Assembly (NCBI GenBank): GCA_031555615.1 | Contig: JAVBUF010000032.1 | Coordinates: forward strand, 1 to 64,000 | DNA from: UBA935 sp031555615 | Lineage (GTDB): Bacteria > Bacillota > Clostridia > Lachnospirales > Lachnospiraceae | Direction: 5' to 3' | DNA: 64,000 bases | Part shown: piece by piece, positions 8,963-17,549 of the stretch | How positions within the stretch are numbered: position 1 is the stretch's first letter | How the letters are laid out: every line of letters begins with the position of its first letter | The notes under the pieces: generated by a model | Seen by the model: only the letters and a program-made list of their open reading frames with translations | Databases searched by the model: none | Told to the model about the DNA's origin: nothing | Translations under genes and position numbers: made by a program

Positions 8963-9668
8963 GTGCGGCAACCTCCATAAAAAGATGCTCCAGGGACTGA
9001 TCCTGAATCAAATCTTCCATGGTGCCCGAGGCAGCCAGGCGGCCGTTGTGGATGATGGCAATTTTATTGCAGAGCTTTTCCGCCACATCCAGAACATGAG
9101 TGGAAAAAAAGATGGCCCCGCCTTCTCCGCACAGCTCTTTCATGATATTCTTTAGAGTAAGGGAAGCTTTGGGGTCCAATCCCACAAAGGGTTCATCCAA
9201 TACCAGAAGCCGGGGCTGATGTACCAGAGCGGATATGATCGCCAACTTCTGCTTCATGCCATGAGAATAGGAAGAAACAGAATCTCCCAGGGCACTGGTG
9301 ATTTCAAAGGCATCACCGTAACGCCGGATACGCTCTTCCCGTTCTTTTTTGGAAACCTGAAAAATATCGCTGATAAAATTCAAGTACTGAATACCCGTCA
9401 GATGCTCATATAAGTCCGGATTGTCAGGAATGTATGCAGTGATCTTTTTGCAGAGCAGCGGTTCTTTTTTAACGGAATGTCCGTCAATCAGGATATCTCC
9501 TTCCTCAAAATCAAGAACCCCTACCACGGCGCGGATAGTGGTACTCTTACCGGCGCCGTTATGACCGATGAAGCCATAAATATCACCGGGAGCGATAGTA
9601 AGCGTAAGGTCATCCACGGCCTTAGTATTTCCCTTATAGGTTTTGGAAAAATGATTTATTTGCAGCAT
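8955..9668 (-). CDS. ABC transporter ATP-binding protein
   Basis: This 237-aa ATPase has Walker A GHNGAGKST (35-43), signature YSHGMKQ (134-140), Walker B LLVLDEP (154-160) and a switch His in STHV. It belongs to the CcmA/YtrB-like subclass used with ABC-2-type membrane partners. AGGAGG about 9 nt upstream fixes the start at 9668 rather than the in-frame codon at 9695. It is the first gene of a two-gene operon with the permease and is divergent from the sigma-factor gene at 9804. Confidence 0.93.
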   Translation of the reverse strand: MLQINHFSKTYKGNTKAVDDLTLTIAPGDIYGFIGHNGAGKSTTIRAVVGVLDFEEGDILIDGHSVKKEPLLCKKITAYIPDNPDLYEHLTGIQYLNFISDIFQVSKKEREERIRRYGDAFEITSALGDSVSSYSHGMKQKLAIISALVHQPRLLVLDEPFVGLDPKASLTLKNIMKELCGEGGAIFFSTHVLDVAEKLCNKIAIIHNGRLAASGTMEDLIQDQSLEHLFMEVAAHE

Positions 9669-9803
9669 AATTTTCAACCTCCTACATGATATCAATATGA
9701 TATCATAAAGATATAATTAAATCAACATAAAATTCTTATTATAAAAAATGAACCACTTACTTTCAGGCGACAATATTAAGGTGAAAGGAGGCTGAACATA
9801 ATC

Positions 9804-10331
9804 TTGGAGGCATCTGAATTTGAGAAAATAATTACCAAATATGAAAAAGATATATTCAACTTTTGCCGTCACCTGACCGTGGAACAGGATGCAGCGGAAG
9901 AGCTCTATCAGGACACTCTTCTGAAAGCCTTTGAGGTTTGTGAAAGAATCCAGGGTTCTGATAACCCCAAAAGTTTTATTCTTTCCATCGCCATCGGAAA
10001 GTGGAAAAACCACCGTCGTAAAACCAGCCGAAGGAGGGAATTAGTTCCGCAACAGTCGCTGGAAGGACAGGAACTTGAAGTGGCTGACAGCCAAATATCA
10101 ATCCAGAAGCAATTGGAACAGCAGGAAGACCGGAAGGCAGTTCGGACGGCATTAATGCGGGTGGAGGAAAAGTTTCGGATTCCGTTGATCCTGCTTTATC
10201 AGGAGGAAATGAAACTGGATCAGATTGCCATCATTTTAAAGATCCCCCGGGGAACGGTAAAGAGCCGGCTCTATAAAGGCCGGGAATTGTTAAAACAAGA
10301 ACTTGAGAAAGAAGGGTTTGCATATGACTGA
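9804..10331 (+). CDS. ECF sigma factor (RNA polymerase sigma-70 family)
   Basis: This 175-aa protein has the sigma region 2 (about 8-75, with AAEELYQDTLLKAF) and region 4 (about 115-170, RIPLILLYQEEMKLDQIA then IPRGTVKSRLYKGRE). It redirects RNA polymerase to stress-type promoters. The start is a TTG at 9804 with AAGGAGG about 12 nt upstream; no ATG is in frame nearby. It overlaps the next gene by 8 nt, the usual coupling of sigma factor and anti-sigma factor. Confidence 0.88.
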   Translation: MEASEFEKIITKYEKDIFNFCRHLTVEQDAAEELYQDTLLKAFEVCERIQGSDNPKSFILSIAIGKWKNHRRKTSRRRELVPQQSLEGQELEVADSQISIQKQLEQQEDRKAVRTALMRVEEKFRIPLILLYQEEMKLDQIAIILKIPRGTVKSRLYKGRELLKQELEKEGFAYD

Positions 10332-10632
10332 GCAAAAGCTGGATCAAATGATGAAGGAATACTTCAGTGAAAAGGAAGAGGTTTCGCCGAATTTAAAAAG
10401 GAAAGTCATATTATCCCTGGCCCGGGCAGATATGGGTAAACAAAGACGGCAGTTTTTTTTACTGGCACTGGCAGTCACACTGTATTCAGTTGGCATATTT
10501 GCGGCTGGCATTGTGTTCACCGGGACATCACCGGCGGGCTTGTGGCTGTTGGCTAACATGTGCCTGGCTGTGGCAGGAAGCAGCATTTTAGTACTGATTA
10601 CCGGAAAACAGAACAAGTATAAGGAGGCTTAA
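10324..10632 (+). CDS. small membrane protein, likely anti-sigma factor
   Basis: This 102-aa protein has a charged N-terminal half (EKEEVSPNLKRKVILSLARADMGKQRR) and two transmembrane helices (about 39-62 and 68-92). Its ATG at 10324 overlaps the sigma-factor stop codon (ATGACTGA). Position, size and topology suggest that it holds the sigma factor at the membrane. No zinc anti-sigma (HC2) motif is seen, so this is inference from context. Confidence 0.65.
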   Translation: MTEQKLDQMMKEYFSEKEEVSPNLKRKVILSLARADMGKQRRQFFLLALAVTLYSVGIFAAGIVFTGTSPAGLWLLANMCLAVAGSSILVLITGKQNKYKEA

Positions 10633-10634
10633 TT

Positions 10635-11249
10635 ATGTTTTGGTTTTTACTGATGGGATTGATTGGTTTAATGGTTTTATTATATGTAAGTATGGGACTT
10701 TTTATTTATGCGGATGCCCGGAAGAGAAGCGAGGATGCTCCGGCTCTGTGGACGGCAATTGTGCTGCTGACACCTAACTTTATGGGCTTACTTGTTTATT
10801 TTCTGGTGGGCAGAAAGAAAAAAAGTGATGGAAGCAGGAATAAATATAAGCGGCCATTGATGGTGACCGCGGCAGGAACAGTGATTTTTTTGTTTTGCTT
10901 TATCGGATATATGGCAGCCTTCGACGGGGTTCCGTTTATAGCCAATACTTCTGTCGGTATGGTCAGCAATAATTGGGGAAGTAATTGGTCGGTATCTTTT
11001 AAGACTTCAGGCGAAACATTATATAAAACGGTTGATCTGGACGAGGAAGAGATGGAAAAAGTTTGGGTGGAAAGCAGCTGTGAGGAAGGAAACCTTTACC
11101 TGCTGCTGATTCAGGGGAAACAATCGGAAGTGGTTGATATCACTGATTTTGAGGGATATCTGGATTTATCAAAATATCAGCAGGGTCAGATAAAAATGCA
11201 ATTTTATAATGAAAAGGCCCGAAATGCTAAATTTAAGTTGAATTGGTAA
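10635..11249 (+). CDS. membrane protein with PLDc_N-like segment
   Basis: This 204-aa protein has an N-terminal helix, then YADARKRSEDAPALWTAIVL and NFMGLLVYFLVGRKKK, the pattern of the phospholipase D-nuclease N-terminal membrane domain. A third helix lies near residue 80, followed by a ~100-residue extracytoplasmic domain (GNLYLLLIQGKQSEV). It begins 2 nt after the previous stop and is the third gene of the ECF operon, so it may be a regulon effector or a co-regulator. No catalytic domain is present. Confidence 0.7.
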   Translation: MFWFLLMGLIGLMVLLYVSMGLFIYADARKRSEDAPALWTAIVLLTPNFMGLLVYFLVGRKKKSDGSRNKYKRPLMVTAAGTVIFLFCFIGYMAAFDGVPFIANTSVGMVSNNWGSNWSVSFKTSGETLYKTVDLDEEEMEKVWVESSCEEGNLYLLLIQGKQSEVVDITDFEGYLDLSKYQQGQIKMQFYNEKARNAKFKLNW

Positions 11250-11263
11250 AATGTATCTGAACA

Positions 11264-11312
11264 GAACTGCAGCCATTGATTTTAAATAATCAATGCAGCA
11301 GTTCTTTTTTTT
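11264..11312 (+). terminator. terminator of ECF sigma operon
   Basis: GAACTGC (11264-11270) pairs with GCAGTTC (11298-11304) and CATTGATT (11274-11281) with AATCAATG (11288-11295). An eight-T run follows. Confidence 0.88.
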
Positions 11313-11320
11313 GAAAAAAC

Positions 11321-11368
11321 TTGACAATGTGACTGAAAAGTCATAATATATGACTATAAAGTCACATT
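11321..11368 (+). promoter_or_regulatory. TetR-operon promoter with 43-bp nested palindromic operator
   Basis: Promoter boxes are TTGACA (11321-11326) and TAATAT (11344-11349), spacer 17. Over them lies a symmetric operator centred on 11347: outer arms AATGTGACT (11326-11334) and AGTCACATT (11360-11368), inner arms AGTCAT (11339-11344) and ATGACT (11350-11355). Two nested palindromes with one centre suit two TetR dimers. Placement on the promoter implies autorepression of the operon. Confidence 0.85.
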
Positions 11369-11383
11369 CAAAAAGGAGGAGCA

Positions 11384-12007
11384 ATGCCAAAGAAAACATT
11401 TTTAAGACTGGATGCCGAAAAACAGGAAAGAGTAATCCGTTCAGCCATCGGTGAATTTAACAAAAACGGCTTTGAACGGACCAGAATCGAAGATATTGCT
11501 GCCGGTGCAGGCGTGGCCAAGGGCAGTATCTATCAGTACTTCGAAGACAAGAAGGACTTGTATATCTACTGTGCGGAATGGGGGCTGGCGGTCTTTATGA
11601 AAAAGTTGGATGGCTATGCGCCCACCAGTGATATGGATATTTTCGAGTACTTTGCCGACACGCTCACCAAGATCCGGGTGATGCAGGAAGAAAAAGATCT
11701 GATTGCATTTTTATCCCTGATGACCCAGGAACCGGGACTGGCTGAAGCATCCATGGCCGGAATGTATCAGGTGGGGGATGAGTATATCGTCCGGCTGATT
11801 GCCAACAGTAAACGAAAAGGAAGTGTCCGGAGGGATATCGATGATGAGATCCTCAAAGAGTATTTTATCGGCATTACCGACCGTTTTGAGCGGCGGTGGA
11901 TGTCCCGCTATCTTGATTTCAGCAGAGAGATTCCACCGGAACAAAATGAAATGGTTCAAAAAGAACTGGCACAAATGTTGGAACTTATTAAAAACGGAAG
12001 GGGGTAA
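11384..12007 (+). CDS. TetR/AcrR-family transcriptional regulator
   Basis: This 207-aa protein has a TetR helix-turn-helix at about residues 13-58 (FERTRIEDIAAGAGVAKGSIYQYFEDKKDLY) and an all-helical ligand domain. AAGGAGG lies just upstream of the ATG. It probably represses its own operon through the nested palindrome at 11326-11368 and so controls the ABC transporter genes that follow after 4 nt. The ligand is likely a toxic compound or peptide handled by the transporter (inference). Confidence 0.92.
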   Translation: MPKKTFLRLDAEKQERVIRSAIGEFNKNGFERTRIEDIAAGAGVAKGSIYQYFEDKKDLYIYCAEWGLAVFMKKLDGYAPTSDMDIFEYFADTLTKIRVMQEEKDLIAFLSLMTQEPGLAEASMAGMYQVGDEYIVRLIANSKRKGSVRRDIDDEILKEYFIGITDRFERRWMSRYLDFSREIPPEQNEMVQKELAQMLELIKNGRG

Positions 12008-12011
12008 GAAT

Positions 12012-12710
12012 ATGTTTATTACAGTGAAAAATCTGACAAAAAGCTATACAAACGGCAATGTTGCCGCCAAGGTTTTAAAAGGGGCGGATATTTCCCTGGA
12101 ACAGGGCCGGATCGGTGTGATCCTGGGACCTTCCGGATCAGGAAAATCCACCCTGCTGAACATTATCGGCGGCGTGGACCGGGCTGACAGCGGTGAAGTG
12201 GTGGTTGACGGGCAGAACATAACAGCTCTCACCGATGACCGGCTGACAGAATACCGGCGGGAGAGCATCGGCTTTGTATTTCAGTTTTACAATCTGGTTC
12301 CCAACCTTACGGTGGCCGAAAACGTGGAAGTGGTAGCCAATATCAGTCAAGCACCCCTGAAGGTGGATGAAGTATTGCAGGCAGTGGGCATCCTGGATAA
12401 AAGTCACCGGTTTCCCCGGGAATTGAGCGGTGGGGAACAGCAGCGGGTATCGATTGCCCGGGCGGTGGTTAAGAACCCTCGGCTGCTGCTCTGTGATGAG
12501 CCCACCGGAGCCTTGGATTTTGACACCTCCCGGGATGTGCTGTCGCTTTTACAGAAGGTCAACCGGGAATATGGAACCACCATCCTGATGATTACACATA
12601 ACAATGCCATTGCCGATATGGCGCATGCCGTATTTAAGCTGAAGAATGGAGAAGTGGCCGGATTTTGGGAAAATGCTCAGACTGTTCCGGCAGAAAGGAT
12701 TGAGTGGTAA
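12012..12710 (+). CDS. MacB/LolD-type ABC transporter ATP-binding protein
   Basis: This 232-aa ATPase has Walker A GPSGSGKST (39-47), signature LSGGEQQ (138-144), Walker B LLLCDEP (158-164) and the ALDFD box. It matches the MacB/LolD/FtsE subclass that works with FtsX-like permeases and couples ATP use to mechanical work or peptide export. It follows tetR by 4 nt, and its TAA stop shares a base with the ATG of the permease. Confidence 0.93.
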   Translation: MFITVKNLTKSYTNGNVAAKVLKGADISLEQGRIGVILGPSGSGKSTLLNIIGGVDRADSGEVVVDGQNITALTDDRLTEYRRESIGFVFQFYNLVPNLTVAENVEVVANISQAPLKVDEVLQAVGILDKSHRFPRELSGGEQQRVSIARAVVKNPRLLLCDEPTGALDFDTSRDVLSLLQKVNREYGTTILMITHNNAIADMAHAVFKLKNGEVAGFWENAQTVPAERIEW

Positions 12711-14953
12711 TGATTCTGAATAAAAGAATTTGGCGGATTATGAAAGAAAATAAGGCCCGTTATATCAGCGTGGTGGTGTTGATCTTTCTGGGCAGCTTTA
12801 CCTTTATTACCGCATCCGGAATTGCCCAAAATTTAGGCTTTCTGGTTTCTGATTTTGCGGCAGCGGGCAGACAGGAGGATGTCTCTTTTTCCACCGCTGT
12901 ACCTTTGGCTGATATGGAAGGACTGGAGGAGCAGATCAATGGGGATATTGAAGTCTGCCAAGTGGTTGATGCCGACCTGTCCGGGGGCAGTTCGGTGCGG
13001 CTCATGAGCCCCGGAGAGAAGGTTAATATTCCGGCGGTTAAGAAAGGCCGGGGGTTGGAGAAGCCGGGGGATATTTTACTGGATCCCCATCTATGTTCGA
13101 CACAAGACATCCGGATCGGCGATTCTTTAACAATTAATGGAAAAGTCTTTACCGTAGCGGGAGAAATAGCTCTGCCTAACTATGTTTATGTTTTGAAAAA
13201 TATCTTTGATGTAATGCCCACCGAAGGATTTGGAATCGGTATTGTTGCTGCCGGGACATTTACTGATTTTGCCGATGTCCAGACGGTTTATGGGGTGAGA
13301 TTCCACCAACGGGATCACATCAATGAACAACTGTCGGTGCTGCATGAGAAGCTGACTGATGACGGTTATGTGCTGGAAGACTGGGTGGATGCCATGAACA
13401 ACAAGAGGATTAGAATGCCCTGGGCATCCATTACCGGGATGCAGGCGATGAGCATTCCCATCCCCTGTGCCATGTTCCTGCTGTGCTGCCTGATCATCAG
13501 TATTATGATTTGGCGGATGATCCGGGCCGACGGAGTGGTAATCGGTACCCTGTATGCCCAGGGATACCGGCGGAAGGAATTAATGAGACACTATATCAGG
13601 CTGCCTCTGATACTGGGGGCGGTGGGCGGAACGGCCGGAGTTCTTTTGGCCATACCCTGTGTAGCACCGGCGGTGCAGGCGATGATTTCTTATTATAATG
13701 TACCAGTCACCCGGATTTCGGTGCCCTTTGTCAATATTCTGACCGGTATTTTGATGCCGGTGGCATTTTTGGGAATTGCCGGTTTTACGGTTATCCGCCG
13801 GGAACTGCGGAAAACCTCGGCAGAACTGATGAAAGGCGACGAACAGGTGACTAAAACCAACTTTCTGGAGCGCTCTGTCAGGCTGGACCGGTTCCCGTTT
13901 AAAACCAAATTTGCCCTGCGGGAACAGATCAGAAGTATCCCCCGGCTGTTTTTTCTGCTGCTGGGAGTGACAGGAGCATCGGTCCTGATGCTGGCCGGTT
14001 TTACCATCAATCACTCCATGAACGTGGTATTCAGCGGAACGGATGGGGATATGTATCAATTTGCCTGGGAGTATTCTTTTAAGCAGATGCAGCAGGGCAC
14101 GGCCCCGGAGGGTGCGGAGCCTTTTAACGCCATCCGCTGTTACCCGGAGGGTCATGAAGCCATGGAATTTTACGTAACCGGAATTCCTTCGGATACTACG
14201 GCCATTAAACTGACCGATGCCGGACAAAATACTCTTCCCTCCAATCAGGTAAACATTACCGCACCACTGGCATCCCGGCTGAAGCTGAAGGCCGGAGACA
14301 CGATTTCTTTTATTAATAAATTAGACAATAAGTTATATACCTTGACCATTGCCGGAATTGCCGAAACCTATGCCGGGCAGTTTATATATCTGCCGCTGGA
14401 GCAATTCAATAAAATGATCGGTGTTCCGGCGGACAGCTACTCCGGCCTGTTCAGTCAGAAGCAGCAGCCCATCGACGAGAAACTGCTGGCTGGTGTAAAG
14501 GATATCGGCAGCCTTTCCTCCTCCATGGATGAGCTGGCCCTGCCGATGACCGGAATGGTGGTATTTATGGCAGTGACTGCCGGATTAATGGGGGTGATCA
14601 TTATCTTCCTGGTAACCTCCCTGATGATTGACGAGAGCCGCATCACCATTTCGCTGTTCAAGGTATTTGGTTATCGGCCAAGAGAAATAAACAGACTGAT
14701 TTTAAACAGTCCTACCGTGGTGGTGGTGCTTGGGTTTGTAATCGGAGTACCTCTGGTGGCGGTTTCCGCCCAGGCGATATACGGCTATCTGGGAAATATG
14801 ATCAATATGGTATTGCCGATTATTATCAGTCCCCTGAATGTGGGAATCTGCTTTATCCTGATTATGCTCAGCTTTCAGATATCCAAGGTATTCTGTGCCC
14901 GGAAAATTAACCGGGTCACCATGAGTGAAGCTTTAAAGGCCGGTACGGAATAA
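12710..14953 (+). CDS. FtsX-like ABC transporter permease
   Basis: This 747-aa protein has a membrane helix at about 17-40, an extracytoplasmic domain, then two blocks of FtsX-like transmembrane helices (about 240-370 and 415-440) and a final block of three (about 600-735). Duplicated FtsX domains are usual for Gram-positive antimicrobial-peptide or lipoprotein-type transporters. Its ATG at 12710 overlaps the ATPase stop by one base (TAATG). Because it has both FtsX blocks it may function as a single subunit. Control is by the TetR upstream. Confidence 0.9.
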   Translation: MILNKRIWRIMKENKARYISVVVLIFLGSFTFITASGIAQNLGFLVSDFAAAGRQEDVSFSTAVPLADMEGLEEQINGDIEVCQVVDADLSGGSSVRLMSPGEKVNIPAVKKGRGLEKPGDILLDPHLCSTQDIRIGDSLTINGKVFTVAGEIALPNYVYVLKNIFDVMPTEGFGIGIVAAGTFTDFADVQTVYGVRFHQRDHINEQLSVLHEKLTDDGYVLEDWVDAMNNKRIRMPWASITGMQAMSIPIPCAMFLLCCLIISIMIWRMIRADGVVIGTLYAQGYRRKELMRHYIRLPLILGAVGGTAGVLLAIPCVAPAVQAMISYYNVPVTRISVPFVNILTGILMPVAFLGIAGFTVIRRELRKTSAELMKGDEQVTKTNFLERSVRLDRFPFKTKFALREQIRSIPRLFFLLLGVTGASVLMLAGFTINHSMNVVFSGTDGDMYQFAWEYSFKQMQQGTAPEGAEPFNAIRCYPEGHEAMEFYVTGIPSDTTAIKLTDAGQNTLPSNQVNITAPLASRLKLKAGDTISFINKLDNKLYTLTIAGIAETYAGQFIYLPLEQFNKMIGVPADSYSGLFSQKQQPIDEKLLAGVKDIGSLSSSMDELALPMTGMVVFMAVTAGLMGVIIIFLVTSLMIDESRITISLFKVFGYRPREINRLILNSPTVVVVLGFVIGVPLVAVSAQAIYGYLGNMINMVLPIIISPLNVGICFILIMLSFQISKVFCARKINRVTMSEALKAGTE

Positions 14954-14997
14954 AAATTGGGCATCTCTTTTATTGTTACTATTTTTATGATACAATA

Positions 14998-15025
14998 CCG
15001 ATATTGTTTCAAAATATTATATCGG
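14998..15025 (+). promoter_or_regulatory. inverted repeat before alcohol dehydrogenase gene
   Basis: CCGATAT (14998-15004) and ATATCGG (15019-15025) form a 7-bp inverted repeat. The right arm touches the ribosome binding site CGGAGGT (15023-15029). It could be an operator or an RNA hairpin that masks the ribosome site. The promoter boxes upstream are weak. Confidence 0.4.
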
Positions 15026-15037
15026 AGGTAATTTGTT

Positions 15038-16093
15038 ATGAAAGGATATGGAATGATATCCGTAGGCAATCCCGGATGGCTTAAGAAAGATAAGCCGACA
15101 GCAGGCCCCCTGGATGCAGTCATAAAGCCGTTGGTGGTTGCACCCTGTTCGTCTGATACCCATGCCATGCATGGTGGATCGGGGCCCAAAGAAAATCTGA
15201 TTTTGGGTCATGAGGCTGTTGGTGAGATAGTTGAAGTAGGCAATATGGTAACCAAATTTAAGCCCGGTGATATAGTGGTAGTTCCCTGCTGTACGCCAGA
15301 TTGGCTGCAGCCCGGGGTACAAGAGATGAAATATACGGCTCATGATGCGGGAGCCATGGGAAGTTTTAAATTTTTAGCGCAAAAAGATGGTGTCTTTGCG
15401 GAATATTTTCATGTCAATCAGGCCGATGCCAACCTGGTGTTGCTGCCGGAAGGTGTTTCCATGGAAGCAGCATTGATGACAGTAGATATGATGTCTACCG
15501 GATTCCACGGGGTGGAACTGGCAGAGATTGGATTTGGTGATACGGTGGTGGTCATCGGAATCGGACCGGTAGGGCTGATGAGCGTAGCCGGTGCGACTCT
15601 TCATGGAGCCGGACGGATCATTGCAGTAGGAACCAGACCCAATTGTGTGAAAATCGCTAAGGAATATGGCGCCACCGATATCATCAGCTATAAGGAAGGC
15701 GATATCGTTGCGCAGGTAATGGAAATGACTGGCGGTGGTGCTGACAAAGTGATTATTGCCGGCGGCAATGGGGAAACCTTTACACAGGCAGTTGCCATGA
15801 CTAAGGAAATGGGTATTATTGCAAATGTTAATTTCTTTGATGTGACGGATGTGCTTTCCATGCCTGCTTATCTTTGGGGACTGGGTATGGCTAATAAGGA
15901 TATCCGGGGTGGATTCTGTCCGGGTGGTGCGGTTCGCATTCAAAAGCTGCTGGATATGATCGCCTATGGAAGAATCGATACTACCAAGATTATTTCTCAT
16001 AAATTTGAAGGGTTTGATAAGATGGAAGATGCCTTTAAGATGATGGATGAGAAGCCCGCAGATTTGATCAAGCCGATTGTGTACGTTGGGTAA
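15038..16093 (+). CDS. adh: NADP-dependent secondary alcohol dehydrogenase (zinc, TbADH/CbADH type)
   Basis: This 351-aa medium-chain dehydrogenase would interconvert secondary alcohols and ketones (isopropanol/acetone, 2-butanol/butanone). Catalytic zinc ligands C37, H59 and D150 sit at exactly the positions known for the Thermoanaerobacter brockii and Clostridium beijerinckii enzymes. The nucleotide fold has GIGPVG (174-179), and G198, R200 and Y218 match the NADP-binding set. There is no structural-zinc Cys loop, as in those enzymes. It is a single gene with AGGAGG-type ribosome site and a terminator after it. Short-chain carbonyl reduction in fermentation is the likely role. Confidence 0.93.
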   Translation: MKGYGMISVGNPGWLKKDKPTAGPLDAVIKPLVVAPCSSDTHAMHGGSGPKENLILGHEAVGEIVEVGNMVTKFKPGDIVVVPCCTPDWLQPGVQEMKYTAHDAGAMGSFKFLAQKDGVFAEYFHVNQADANLVLLPEGVSMEAALMTVDMMSTGFHGVELAEIGFGDTVVVIGIGPVGLMSVAGATLHGAGRIIAVGTRPNCVKIAKEYGATDIISYKEGDIVAQVMEMTGGGADKVIIAGGNGETFTQAVAMTKEMGIIANVNFFDVTDVLSMPAYLWGLGMANKDIRGGFCPGGAVRIQKLLDMIAYGRIDTTKIISHKFEGFDKMEDAFKMMDEKPADLIKPIVYVG

Positions 16094-16130
16094 AATTTCA
16101 GCAAAGCAGAAATTAGTATAGAGTTTCTTT

Positions 16131-16175
16131 TAACAGCACTGAATGTAAATAAACAGACAGTGCTGTTACATTTAA
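16131..16175 (+). terminator. terminator after alcohol dehydrogenase
   Basis: TAACAGCACTG (16131-16141) pairs perfectly with CAGTGCTGTTA (16158-16168), an 11-bp stem followed by a short T/A-rich tail. The stem sequence resembles that at 1238-1272. Confidence 0.7.
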
Positions 16176-16345
16176 ATATTGAAATGAAATATGAAATTAG
16201 CAGAGATAAGCCTTGGTGGCCATCTACTTCGTGATATAAGAATAGATTATAACAAGTATAAAAATTATTAACTGTATTTATTTAATTAAACAAGGTATAA
16301 TGTTCTCCGGAAGGTAAATAAAAGTTTTTACTACGGAGGTATTAT

Positions 16346-17521
16346 ATGCGTACAATAGGAACAGTAGCCAGAGGTGTCAGGGCGCCAATGATTCAGCCCG
16401 GAGATAATTTGGCAAACATTGTGGTGGATAGTGTGTTGAATGCAGCAGTGGAAAATGGATTTGAGCTACATGACAGGGATGTCATAGGTATGACCGAAGC
16501 AATTGTGGCCAGAGCTCAAAATAATTTTGCCAATGTGGACCAGATAGCGGCGGATGTGAAAGCAAAATTCGGCGGAAAGGACATGGCAATTGTTTTTCCC
16601 ATTCTCTCCCGTAATCGTTTTTCCAATTTGCTTCGGGGAATTGCGGCAGGCTGCTCAAAATTATATATCGTCTTGTCTTATCCTTCGGATGAAGTGGGCA
16701 ACCAGTTGATTGATTGGGATATGATGGATGCGGCAGGGGTGAATCCGTATACTGACGTGTTGGACGAAAAGAGATACCGGGAACTTTTCGGTTATGAGGT
16801 CAAGCATCCTTTTACCGGTATGGATTATGCAGAGTATTACAAAGGCTTCGGCGAACATGTGGAATTGATTTTTGCCAATGATCCCCGCGCCATCTTAAAA
16901 TATACCAAAAATGTTCTGGCTTGTGATATCCACACCCGGCAGCGGACTAAACGTCTTTTGAAGTCTGCCGGAGCAGAAATTGTATATGGCTTGGACGATA
17001 TTTTATCGGAAAGCGTGGACGGCAGCGGTTTTAATGAAAAATATGGCCTTTTGGGTTCCAATAAAGCAACGGAAGACAAAGTAAAGCTTTTCCCCAGAGA
17101 CTGCCAGAAGCTGGTAGATGAAATCCAGGCGCAGATTTTGGAGAAAACCGGAAAGTCGGTTGAGGTTATGGTTTACGGTGACGGTGCTTTCAAAGATCCC
17201 GTGGGAAAGATTTGGGAATTGGCTGATCCGGTAGTATCCCCGGCTTATACGGAAGGATTGAACGGAACTCCCAATGAATTGAAACTTAAATTTCTGCTGG
17301 ATAATGATTTTGCCGGCAAGTCTGAAGAAGAAGCCAGAAAAGCTATGGAAGAAGCAATCAAGCACAAAGACAAAGAACTGGGCAATCAGGCACTGGGTAC
17401 CACACCCCGCCGTTACACCGATTTATTGGGCAGCTTATGTGACCTGATGAGCGGCAGCGGCGATAAAGGAACACCGATTATTTTGATTTCAGGATATTTT
17501 GAGAATTACGCATCTAATTAA
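16346..17521 (+). CDS. CofE-like (coenzyme F420-0:L-glutamate ligase family) protein
   Basis: This 391-aa protein reads like the long clostridial version of the F420_ligase family: N-terminal VARGVRAPMIQPGDNLANIVVDSV, then GFELHDRDVIGMTEAIVARAQNN. Canonical CofE is about 250 aa and adds glutamate to F420-0. Long homologues are common in Clostridia not known to make F420, so the substrate is open. A TATAAT box at 16296-16301 and a CGGAGG ribosome site precede it. It lies 28 nt upstream of guaA on the same strand, probably one transcript, suggesting a role linked to glutamate/ammonia or nucleotide ligation (inference). Confidence 0.8.
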   Translation: MRTIGTVARGVRAPMIQPGDNLANIVVDSVLNAAVENGFELHDRDVIGMTEAIVARAQNNFANVDQIAADVKAKFGGKDMAIVFPILSRNRFSNLLRGIAAGCSKLYIVLSYPSDEVGNQLIDWDMMDAAGVNPYTDVLDEKRYRELFGYEVKHPFTGMDYAEYYKGFGEHVELIFANDPRAILKYTKNVLACDIHTRQRTKRLLKSAGAEIVYGLDDILSESVDGSGFNEKYGLLGSNKATEDKVKLFPRDCQKLVDEIQAQILEKTGKSVEVMVYGDGAFKDPVGKIWELADPVVSPAYTEGLNGTPNELKLKFLLDNDFAGKSEEEARKAMEEAIKHKDKELGNQALGTTPRRYTDLLGSLCDLMSGSGDKGTPIILISGYFENYASN

Positions 17522-17549
17522 TTTTTTGAAAGTGAAGGGACAAAAATCG

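Noticed and set aside
9749..9772. Possible ECF promoter (TGAACC ... CGACA) before the first ECF sigma gene
   Set aside because: Spacing is about 14 nt between core elements, short of the usual 16-17, so it was not listed as a feature.
13580..14227. 215-codon open frame on the - strand
   Set aside because: Antisense to the FtsX-like permease; rich in His, Arg and Gln as expected of a shadow and without a ribosome site.
15374..16000. 208-codon open frame on the - strand
   Set aside because: Antisense to the alcohol dehydrogenase gene, which is fully supported by its zinc and NADP residues.
16170..16345. Looked for a purine or other riboswitch upstream of the cofE-like/guaA transcript
   Set aside because: No conserved purine-aptamer core or matching stem arrangement could be seen.
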